Origin: Hyphomicrobiales bacterium
Lineage (GTDB): Bacteria; Pseudomonadota; Alphaproteobacteria; Rhizobiales; Beijerinckiaceae
Length of the DNA: 6,706 nt
Direction of reading: 5' to 3'
Assembly: GCA_900299065.1 (NCBI GenBank)
Contig: OMIJ01000093.1
Location: forward strand, 1 to 6,706
The position numbers and the translations under genes are program-made. Below are positions 1 to 4,967 of the stretch, piece after piece. Each line of letters opens with the position of its first letter. Position 1 is the stretch's first letter. The notes under the pieces are model-generated. The model was not told the origin of the DNA. It did no database searches and was given only the letters and a program-made list of their open reading frames with translations.

Positions 1-226
1 CATTGATGTCAAAGAGAGCTGCCTCGCGCCTTTGACCTTTGCCAGCTATGCCTATGCAGATTTTCATTTGCTCATGCCGCTTTATGTCTGCCGACGTTGG
101 GATGGCGTGGTGCGATCAATGGAAGGTCAGGCTCTCAAATGGGTGAAAGCGGGCGATTTGCGCGCCTATCCCATGCCACCTGCTGATGAACCGCTCATTC
201 CTGCGCTGATTGATTTATTAAGTTGA
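1..226 (+). CDS. mutT: MutT-type Nudix hydrolase (8-oxo-dGTP diphosphatase), C-terminal part only
   Basis: The frame is open from base 2 to a TGA at 224-226, giving the last 74 residues of a protein that starts outside the window. The Nudix box (GX5EX7REUXEEXGU) should lie upstream and is not visible. What is seen matches the C-terminal half of alphaproteobacterial MutT: an 'FHLLMPLYVCRRWDG' strand region, then 'EGQALKWV', then 'YPMPPADEPLIPAL' before the stop. In MutT the 'LKWV' and 'MPPAD.PLI' segments belong to the end of the Nudix fold. The family removes 8-oxo-dGTP from the cytoplasmic nucleotide pool and so prevents A:T to C:G transversions. The gene ends 23 nt from the end of the convergent EVE gene. 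The family assignment is firm. The exact substrate is inferred, since the catalytic box is outside the window. Confidence 0.85.
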   Translation, partial: IDVKESCLAPLTFASYAYADFHLLMPLYVCRRWDGVVRSMEGQALKWVKAGDLRAYPMPPADEPLIPALIDLLS

Positions 227-244
227 GCTTTATCGGTTGAGCTT
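222..244. repeat. 9-bp direct repeat across the mutT stop codon
   Basis: GTTGAGCTT occurs at 222-230 and again at 236-244, a 14-nt period. The first copy contains the mutT TGA stop. The whole 23-nt gap between the convergent mutT and EVE genes is occupied by this short duplication. No hairpin with a T-run is visible, so no intrinsic terminator can be called between the two convergent genes. Confidence 0.45.
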
Positions 245-249
245 GTCGC

Positions 250-669
250 TTATTCTTTGGTGCCACTCATTTTGAGAATGAGTTTCCATTCGGCGTCTGT
301 CACGGGCTGCACTGAGAGACGCATCGAGGTGACCAGAGACATTTTGGCGAGCGCCGGTGTTGCTTTGACTTCAGCCAGAGTGACCGGCTTGTTTAGGGCT
401 TTCACCGCCTTAAAATCGACCATGCCGAACTTGCCGCTTTCATCGCTAGGATCGGGATAAAAAGTCTTGATCACTTCGACAATGCCGACAATCTCTTTGC
501 CTTCGTTCGAATGATAGAAAAAAGCATGGTCGCCTTTCTTCATTGCCATCAGATGTTGCTTGGCTAAATGATTGCGCACGCCATTCCAATGTGTGCCTTT
601 GGCTCCTGCAGCAATCTGCTGTTCGAAGGACCAGACCGAGGGTTCGCTTTTGACAAGCCAATGAGCCAT
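250..669 (-). CDS. EVE domain-containing protein (THYN1-like, COG2947 family)
   Basis: This 139-aa protein is essentially one EVE domain, the usual size for the bacterial stand-alone form. Family signatures are visible: 'HWLVKSEPSVWSFEQ' at residues 3-17, 'HWNGVRNHLAKQHL' at 27-40, 'KKGDHAFFYHSNEGKEIVGI' at 44-63, 'FYPDPSD' at 70-76, and 'MRLSVQPVTDAEW' at 116-128. EVE is a PUA-like fold related to YTH. Human THYN1 has been linked to binding modified cytosine in DNA, and prokaryotic EVE domains also occur fused to restriction enzymes. The ligand of the stand-alone bacterial form is not established. The ATG at 669 is preceded by AGAGGA six nt upstream, which supports the start. It is the last gene of the minus-strand run, 43 nt after gpsA, so it is probably cotranscribed with gpsA and tsaD. 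No catalytic motif is seen. It is most likely a binding protein acting in the cytoplasm. Confidence 0.92.
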   Translation of the reverse strand: MAHWLVKSEPSVWSFEQQIAAGAKGTHWNGVRNHLAKQHLMAMKKGDHAFFYHSNEGKEIVGIVEVIKTFYPDPSDESGKFGMVDFKAVKALNKPVTLAEVKATPALAKMSLVTSMRLSVQPVTDAEWKLILKMSGTKE

Positions 670-675
670 GTTCTT

Positions 676-681
676 TCCTCT
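676..681 (-). promoter_or_regulatory. Ribosome binding site of the EVE gene
   Basis: On the minus strand AGAGGA lies six nt before the ATG at 669. It is the clearest Shine-Dalgarno in the minus-strand run. tsaD and gpsA have only weak candidates. Confidence 0.6.
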
Positions 682-712
682 ATGAAGAGCGCTCCTTTAG
701 AAGCGTCTGCGA

Positions 713-1723
713 TTATACTTCAGATTTCGAGGGACGCAGAAGCAGAGATTCAATAGCTTCGCCAATTGTGATGCGTTCCGAAAGGACGAGATCAATGCTT
801 TGAGCTATGGGCATATCTATGCCAGCTGCTTGTGCCATTTCAACCAGAACGCTGGCTGTAAACGCGCCTTCGGCCAATTTGGCGCCGCTTGCTTGTGACA
901 AGGATGCGCCCTGACCCAAAGCAAGGCCAAAGGCATAATTGCGAGATTGGGTTGAGCCGCAGGTCAGCACAAGATCACCAAGACCGGACAGACCCATTAG
1001 AGTTTCAGGTCTTGCCCCATGGGCCTGGGCAAAGCGATTGAGTTCGGCAAAGCCGCGCGCGACAAGGGCTGCCCCTGCGCTTGCGCCAAGGCTGCGGCCA
1101 GCTGCAATGCCGCAAGCAATCGCCAGAACATTTTTGGCCGCTCCGCCAATCTCGACGCCGCGCAGATCCGTTGAATGATAAAGGCGGAAGGAAGGGATAG
1201 CGAGCGTTGCGGCAATATGGCGGGCGAGATGTTCGTCAGCCGCAGCCAAAGTCACAGCAGTTGGCAGACCGCGTGCGACATCGACAGCAAAGCTGGGACC
1301 AGAGAGAATGGCAGGGGGATTATGCGGTAAAATCTCTTTGACCACATCTGATAAAAAGGCCCGCGTGCTGCGCTCAATGCCTTTGGCGCAAATGACGACA
1401 GGGATTGACGGGGCAATATGCGCTTTGATCTGCTCACACAGCTGGCGCAGAGCTTGGGCTGGAACGACAGCCAGAATGAGATCGGCTTTTGCCGCCTCAG
1501 CCAGATTGCTGGTTGGCGTGATCGTCTCTTCAAGTTTGATGCCGGGCAGATGCTTTGCATTTTGCCGCTCTTGACTCACATGCGAGATATGAGTTGCATC
1601 GCGGCCCCAGAGTTGCACTTTTGCGCCCGTGCGTGCGGCAACATTGGCCAGAGCCGTGCCCCATGCGCCAGCGCCGAGAACAGAAATTTTTAAGTCAGAG
1701 TGATGTGCTGATGATGACATCAT
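713..1723 (-). CDS. gpsA: Glycerol-3-phosphate dehydrogenase [NAD(P)+]
   Basis: GpsA reduces dihydroxyacetone phosphate to sn-glycerol-3-phosphate, the backbone precursor of membrane phospholipids, in the cytoplasm. The 336-aa length fits the family (about 330). The N-terminal Rossmann loop reads GAGAWG at residues 17-22. Other signatures are 'CAKGIE' (112-117), 'SGPSFA' (141-146), and 'EIGGAAKNVLAIACGI' (191-206), whose Lys197 aligns with the catalytic lysine. 'GLSGLGDLVLTC' (244-255) and 'AEGAFTA' (284-290) complete the C-terminal domain. The start is one of two adjacent ATGs (1723 or 1720). The first is given, but the Shine-Dalgarno is weak (AAAGAGA about ten nt upstream), so either may be used. 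The gene lies 36 nt downstream of tsaD and 43 nt upstream of the EVE gene. A tsaD-gpsA pair is a common arrangement in alphaproteobacteria. No key motif is missing. Confidence 0.97.
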   Translation of the reverse strand: MMSSSAHHSDLKISVLGAGAWGTALANVAARTGAKVQLWGRDATHISHVSQERQNAKHLPGIKLEETITPTSNLAEAAKADLILAVVPAQALRQLCEQIKAHIAPSIPVVICAKGIERSTRAFLSDVVKEILPHNPPAILSGPSFAVDVARGLPTAVTLAAADEHLARHIAATLAIPSFRLYHSTDLRGVEIGGAAKNVLAIACGIAAGRSLGASAGAALVARGFAELNRFAQAHGARPETLMGLSGLGDLVLTCGSTQSRNYAFGLALGQGASLSQASGAKLAEGAFTASVLVEMAQAAGIDMPIAQSIDLVLSERITIGEAIESLLLRPSKSEV

Positions 1724-1759
1724 AGCCTGTGTCTCTTTGGGCTCTATACCTGTTTGGCA

Positions 1760-2818
1760 TCAGGCTTTGCCATTGTGAATGCGTTCGGCCTTTTGATCTA
1801 GCGGCCAGCGTGGGCGTGCGGCAAAGTCCAAAGGATCGCTCAACCCCAGACGTAGTTTTTCTATCCCCGCCCAAGCGATCATGGCGCCATTATCTGTGCA
1901 GAGCTTAGGTGGTGGCATGATGAGGGGCAATCCTGCCTCACCACAAAAGCGTGTAAGGGCGCGGCGTATGGATTGATTGGAGGCGACGCCGCCTGCAATC
2001 ACCATAGCCGAGGGATGGCCATGGCTAGCGCGAAACAGACGCAGGCCCATGCGTGTGCGATCAACAATCACATCGACAATGGCGGCTTGAAAGCTTGCGC
2101 ACAAATCCGCCACATCGCGCGGTGACAAGGTGCCGAGCTTTTCGGCTTGAATGCGCACAGCTGTTTTCAGACCGGAGAGAGAGAAATCGGCCTGCGGTCG
2201 GCCCATCATCGGACGGGGCAAATCAAAGCGCAGGGGATCGCCTGTCTCGGCCTGGCGCTCTACATGCGGCCCGCCGGGATAGGGCAGGCCAAGCAATTTG
2301 GCGACTTTGTCGAAGGCTTCGCCAATCGCATCATCCATGGTTGTGCCAAGGCGTGTGTAATCGCCCACACCATTGACGGCGATCAATTGCGTATGCCCCC
2401 CTGAGGCCAGCAAAAGCAGATAGGGAAACGCAATATTATCGGTCAGGCGCGCGGTCAGCGCATGGGCTTCAAGATGATTGATCGCCAAAAAGGGCTTTTT
2501 GGCTGCAAAGGCCAGTGCTTTGCCGGTCAACAGGCCGACCATAACGCCGCCAATCAGGCCCGGTCCCGCAGCGGCGGCCACACCCTGCAGATCGCCAAAG
2601 GCCAGGCCGGATTTTTCCATGGCCCTTGCCACCAGCCCATCGACAATGTCGATATGCGCTCTTGCAGCAATTTCGGGGACAACGCCGCCATAGGGGGCAT
2701 GTTCCTCGATCTGGCTGCGCACTTCATCGCAGATGATCTCACCCCCACCTTGCGGGCGCAGGCGCACGATTGCTGCCGCTGTTTCATCGCAAGTGGTTTC
2801 TATGCCTAGAACATACAT
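1760..2818 (-). CDS. tsaD: tRNA N6-adenosine threonylcarbamoyltransferase
   Basis: TsaD transfers the threonylcarbamoyl group from threonylcarbamoyl-AMP to A37 of ANN-decoding tRNAs, the last step of t6A synthesis. In bacteria it works with TsaB and TsaE on the product of TsaC. The protein is 352 aa, normal for Kae1/Qri7/TsaD. It opens with 'MYVLGIETTCDETAAAIV', the ASKHA-fold phosphate-1 segment. The metal-binding motif 'NHLEAH' covers residues 114-119 (His115 and His119), and 'LCTDNGAMIAWAG' at 306-318 supplies the third ligand, Asp309. 'ASGGHTQL' (138-145), 'DDAIGEAFDKVAKLLGL' (162-178) and 'IAGGVASN' (274-281) are also intact. The N-terminus fits the family exactly, so ATG 2818 is secure, although no good Shine-Dalgarno precedes it. 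The gene heads the minus-strand run and is divergent from hemD. The related O-sialoglycoprotein endopeptidase name is an old misannotation of this family. Confidence 0.97.
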   Translation of the reverse strand: MYVLGIETTCDETAAAIVRLRPQGGGEIICDEVRSQIEEHAPYGGVVPEIAARAHIDIVDGLVARAMEKSGLAFGDLQGVAAAAGPGLIGGVMVGLLTGKALAFAAKKPFLAINHLEAHALTARLTDNIAFPYLLLLASGGHTQLIAVNGVGDYTRLGTTMDDAIGEAFDKVAKLLGLPYPGGPHVERQAETGDPLRFDLPRPMMGRPQADFSLSGLKTAVRIQAEKLGTLSPRDVADLCASFQAAIVDVIVDRTRMGLRLFRASHGHPSAMVIAGGVASNQSIRRALTRFCGEAGLPLIMPPPKLCTDNGAMIAWAGIEKLRLGLSDPLDFAARPRWPLDQKAERIHNGKA

Positions 2819-2827
2819 TTGGCTGCG

Positions 2828-2857
2828 AGGGCTTTCAGAACAGAGGATAGGGCTTTC
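2828..2857. repeat. 9-bp direct repeat upstream of tsaD, 21-nt period
   Basis: AGGGCTTTC occurs at 2828-2836 and 2849-2857, with the copies 21 nt apart, about two helical turns. The pair begins 10 nt upstream of the tsaD ATG. A spacing of two helical turns is typical of tandem operator half-sites, but no regulator family is recognised and the match may be chance. Confidence 0.4.
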
Positions 2858-2876
2858 GAAGAATCTGCAGCCAACC

Positions 2877-2882
2877 TATAAT
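2877..2882 (+). promoter_or_regulatory. Candidate -10 element for hemD in the tsaD/hemD divergent region
   Basis: A perfect TATAAT sits in the 164-nt gap between the divergent tsaD and hemD starts, about 100 nt before the hemD ATG. The hexamer 17 nt upstream is TTTCGA, a poor match to TTGACA (3 of 6), so the promoter call rests mainly on the -10. On the opposite strand the same bases read ATTATA and could overlap a tsaD promoter. The rest of the gap (2819-2982) holds a short GCAT-N6-ATGC inverted repeat at about 2888-2901, and no gene or RNA that I recognise. Confidence 0.3.
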
Positions 2883-2982
2883 CCCGGCATGTTGTTATGC
2901 AACCAAGAGTCGATCCCCCCTTGTAGGGCCGTGCCGTGCGCCTGTGGATGGGCGGAGTCAAAGGCTGAGGCTTATTGCTGAC

Positions 2983-3687
2983 ATGCTTGTTCTCGTCACC
3001 CGTCCGCAAGCTGAGGGCGAACAAATCTGCCAAGGGCTTGCAAAAATAGGCCATGAGGGGCTGCTGGCGCCTGTGATGGAGATTGAATGTCTTGCGCCAA
3101 TCTGGCCGCAGGGGGCCTTTGATGCGCTTTTGCTGACCAGTGCGCAGGCCTTGCATTGTCTAGATCCTGCCAGCCTGCCGCAAGACCTGCGGTCTTTGCC
3201 GATCTATGGTGTGGGGGCCCGCCTAGCGCCTTTGCTCACACAAAAGGGATTGGGAGGCGTTGTTGAGCTCGCACCCCGCGCTGCAGACATTGTTGAACGC
3301 CTGAAAGCGCGGGGTTTGACGGGGCAACGCTTGCTTTATCTCGCCGGGCGCTATCGTAAGCCTGATTTTGAACGTGATCTGAGCCAAGCAGGGGCTCAGA
3401 TCACAGCTGTGGAGCTTTATGCAGCGCGCGATGCAGGTACATTGTCTGCCGCCGCCCTTGAGGCCCTTGAACACGGGCGGCTTGGGGCGGTTTTGCATTT
3501 TTCGCGGCGCAGTGCAGAATTGTTCCTAGCTCATGCAGGTGCGGCAGGACTTGGCCAGCAGGCGAGCAGGCTTTTGCATTGTGCGATTTCGTTTGATGCT
3601 GCCGAGCCTTTGCAGGGCTGTGTTGATCAGATCAGGATTGCCCGACACCCGGATGCGGGGAGTCTTCTGGCGCTCCTGCAAGAATAG
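2983..3687 (+). CDS. hemD: Uroporphyrinogen-III synthase
   Basis: HemD cyclises hydroxymethylbilane with inversion of ring D to give uroporphyrinogen III, the branch point to haem, sirohaem and cobalamin. The protein is 234 aa, normal for the family. The start 'MLVLVTRPQAEGEQICQGL' aligns with the typical 'M.VLVTRP' HemD opening, so ATG 2983 is preferred over the in-frame GTG at 2944. The nearest Shine-Dalgarno-like GAGG (2967-2970) is a long 12 nt away. Further family signs are 'LLTSAQAL' (50-57), 'YGVGAR' (75-80), 'LLYLAGRYRKPDFERDL' (117-133), 'AVELYAAR' (142-149), 'VLHFSRRSAELFL' (160-172) and the closing 'RHPDAGSLLALL' (221-232). HemD is poorly conserved, so the call rests on this pattern plus position divergent from tsaD. 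hemC, the previous step and the usual upstream neighbour in alphaproteobacteria, is not present here. Confidence 0.9.
   Translation: MLVLVTRPQAEGEQICQGLAKIGHEGLLAPVMEIECLAPIWPQGAFDALLLTSAQALHCLDPASLPQDLRSLPIYGVGARLAPLLTQKGLGGVVELAPRAADIVERLKARGLTGQRLLYLAGRYRKPDFERDLSQAGAQITAVELYAARDAGTLSAAALEALEHGRLGAVLHFSRRSAELFLAHAGAAGLGQQASRLLHCAISFDAAEPLQGCVDQIRIARHPDAGSLLALLQE
3374..3404. repeat. Perfect 12-bp inverted repeat inside hemD
   Basis: GTGATCTGAGCC at 3374-3385 is followed after the 7-nt loop AAGCAGG by its exact reverse complement GGCTCAGATCAC at 3393-3404. It lies in the middle of the hemD frame, encoding residues around 'RDLSQAGAQITA'. No T-run follows on either strand, so it is not a standard intrinsic terminator. 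A stem this long and perfect with a short loop is unlikely by chance in a window of this size. It could be an mRNA hairpin or a protein-binding palindrome. Confidence 0.8.
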
Positions 3688-3783
3688 GGCGCGTGAGGGC
3701 GCTTGTGCTGAGGCACCAGATCAGCTTAGCTTGATGATCAGAGGCCTTTGCCAAAGCTGTTGCAAAAAACAGTCATTGATCAG
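3625..3783. repeat. Cluster of five GATCAG hexamers
   Basis: GATCAG occurs at 3625-3630, 3630-3635 (overlapping), 3719-3724, 3736-3741 and 3778-3783. Three of these sit in the longer word TGATCAGA, containing the palindrome TGATCA, at 3624, 3735 and 3777. The last two of those are 42 nt apart. The cluster spans the end of hemD and the 109-nt gap before the substrate-binding protein gene, ending next to its ribosome binding site. It is placed where an operator could be, but no regulator is identified. The rest of this gap shows only short imperfect hairpins and no clear promoter. Confidence 0.4.
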
Positions 3784-3785
3784 AC

Positions 3786-3792
3786 GGGGGAG
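3786..3792 (+). promoter_or_regulatory. Ribosome binding site fixing the start of the Bug/TctC gene
   Basis: GGGGGAG lies four nt before the ATG at 3797. The same frame is open back to 3533 inside hemD, so this site, together with the signal peptide that begins directly after it, decides the start. Confidence 0.65.
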
Positions 3793-3796
3793 TTTC

Positions 3797-4834
3797 ATGT
3801 TTCGTTCAGTGTTCAGATCAATTGCAGCTGTCGGGCTTGGTGTGATGGCATTGAGCACGCAAGTCTGCGCGCAGGATTCAGAAGCGGCCTATTATCAAGG
3901 CAAGACGGTGCGCATTGTCGTTGGCTATGGGCCGGGTGGCGGCTATGACATTTATGCCCGCATGATTGGCACTTATATTGGCAAGGCCTTGGGGGCGACA
4001 GTTGTTGTCGAGAATCAGCCCGGCGCGGGTGGATTGACTGCGCTCAATCGTGTTTATGCAGCTGCGCCCGATGGCTTGCTGATGATGACTGTCAATGGCA
4101 CGGGTGCGGTGCTAGCGCAATTGACTGAAACACAGGGCGCGCGTTTTGATCTTGCCAAATTTGGTCATTTGGGCACGGTGAGTGCCTCGCCCTGGATCTG
4201 GCTTGTTGGTCCGACATCTTCGATCAAAACACCGGCTGATGCTCTTGCCTCAGTTTCCAATCGCATGATGTGGTCGGGTGGTGGTCCGATGGATGGATTG
4301 TCGGATGGAGCAGCTTTCACCTGCGCAGCACTCAAACTCAATTGCAAAATTGTGTTGGGCTATCCTGGCAGCAATGATGCGGCGCTGGCGGTTTCGAAAG
4401 GTGAGATGGATGCCATTTATGTCTCCGATACATCCGCCAATAATTATGTGAAGGCCGGACAGAATCGCCCCATTGCGACCATGGGCCGCGATAAATCGCG
4501 GTTTTTCCCAAACTTGCCGACTATTTTTGAATCGGTGAAACTTGATGCAGAGCAGACCTGGTTGTTTGATTATCGCGCGACGATCGAAAATCTGGGCCGC
4601 ATTCTGATTACAACTCCCGGCCTGCCGCCAGCCCGTCTGGCCTATATGCAGGAGGCAGTGCGTAAAGCGCTCACCGATCCTGTTTTGGTGGCCGAGGGGG
4701 AGAAAACGCAGCGTTATATTGATTTCATTGATGCGGATAAGACTCGTAAAGCCACTTTGAGTACGATCACGGATCTGACGCCTGAGCAACGCAAGAAGAT
4801 TATTCAGGTGCTGTCTGACGCCGAGCAAAAATAG
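3797..4834 (+). CDS. Bug/TctC-family periplasmic substrate-binding protein (tripartite tricarboxylate transporter type)
   Basis: This 345-aa exported protein is of the TctC (Bug) family, which captures small carboxylates or related organic solutes in the periplasm for TctA/TctB membrane transporters or for sensing. Residues 1-25 form a signal peptide: Arg3 and Arg7, then hydrophobic 'IAAVGLGVMALS' (9-20), and likely cleavage after 'QVCA' (22-25). There is no lipobox. The mature start 'YYQGKTVRIVVGYGPGGGYD' (32-51) is the conserved N-terminal strand and glycine loop. 'VVVENQPGAGGLTALN' (69-84) and 'APDG' (90-93) are the family's 'VxNxPGAGG...A.PDG' hallmark. 'GYPGSNDAALAVSKGEMDAIY' (188-208) and 'PPARLAYMQEAVRKALTDP' (277-295) follow the usual order. 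Cys176 and Cys183 could form a disulfide. The ligand cannot be told from sequence. No tctA or tctB is in the window, which is common for Bug proteins. It follows hemD by 109 nt and is probably transcribed separately. Confidence 0.92.
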   Translation: MFRSVFRSIAAVGLGVMALSTQVCAQDSEAAYYQGKTVRIVVGYGPGGGYDIYARMIGTYIGKALGATVVVENQPGAGGLTALNRVYAAAPDGLLMMTVNGTGAVLAQLTETQGARFDLAKFGHLGTVSASPWIWLVGPTSSIKTPADALASVSNRMMWSGGGPMDGLSDGAAFTCAALKLNCKIVLGYPGSNDAALAVSKGEMDAIYVSDTSANNYVKAGQNRPIATMGRDKSRFFPNLPTIFESVKLDAEQTWLFDYRATIENLGRILITTPGLPPARLAYMQEAVRKALTDPVLVAEGEKTQRYIDFIDADKTRKATLSTITDLTPEQRKKIIQVLSDAEQK

Positions 4835-4853
4835 GTCTTCGCGCCCTTTCCTT

Positions 4854-4880
4854 TCAGCGCTGCCCTGCTGGCAGCGCTGA
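4854..4880 (+). terminator. Likely intrinsic terminator after the Bug/TctC gene
   Basis: TCAGCGCTGCC (4854-4864), loop CTGCT, and GGCAGCGCTGA (4870-4880) form a perfect 11-bp GC-rich stem beginning 19 nt after the stop codon. The following bases, GTGTTTC and onward, are only moderately T-rich. The opposite strand is followed by a purine-rich run, so the plus direction is preferred. It would separate the Bug gene from priA. Confidence 0.65.
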
Positions 4881-4885
4881 GTGTT

Positions 4886-4902
4886 TCATGTTCGCTCATG
4901 TT
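4886..4902. repeat. 7-bp direct repeat with a 10-nt period after the terminator
   Basis: TCATGTT occurs at 4886-4892 and 4896-4902, just downstream of the hairpin and upstream of priA. It is short and may be chance. A weak promoter-like pair follows: TTGCCT at 4906-4911, then a 17-nt spacer, then TAGCTT at 4929-4934. Its -10 matches TATAAT at only 3 of 6 positions. Confidence 0.25.
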
Positions 4903-4967
4903 TGATTGCCTTGTTGTTTGTGCTTTGCTAGCTTTCAACTCGGTCTGCTTTGGGCTATGTCGAAGGC

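Noticed and set aside
2944..2982. A GTG start giving hemD 13 extra residues.
   Set aside because: The typical HemD N-terminus (M.VLVTRP) begins exactly at ATG 2983. The extra residues have no family match.
2806..3156. A 116-codon minus-strand frame crossing the tsaD/hemD gap, considered as a possible extra gene or hemC remnant.
   Set aside because: It overlaps the starts of both tsaD and hemD, has no HemC-like or other recognisable sequence, and its composition looks like non-coding strand.
3533..3796. An 88-codon in-frame extension upstream of the Bug/TctC gene, overlapping the end of hemD.
   Set aside because: The extension has no family similarity that I can see. The ATG at 3797 has a strong Shine-Dalgarno and is followed at once by a standard signal peptide.
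3797..3874. Lipoprotein signal in the Bug/TctC protein, because a cysteine (Cys24) lies near the predicted cleavage site.
   Set aside because: The preceding residues TQV do not fit a lipobox ([LVI][AST][GA]C). Cleavage after Ala25 by signal peptidase I fits better.
4250..4828. A 192-codon open frame on the minus strand.
   Set aside because: It lies wholly opposite the Bug/TctC coding sequence, shows no recognisable domain, and is a shadow of that gene.
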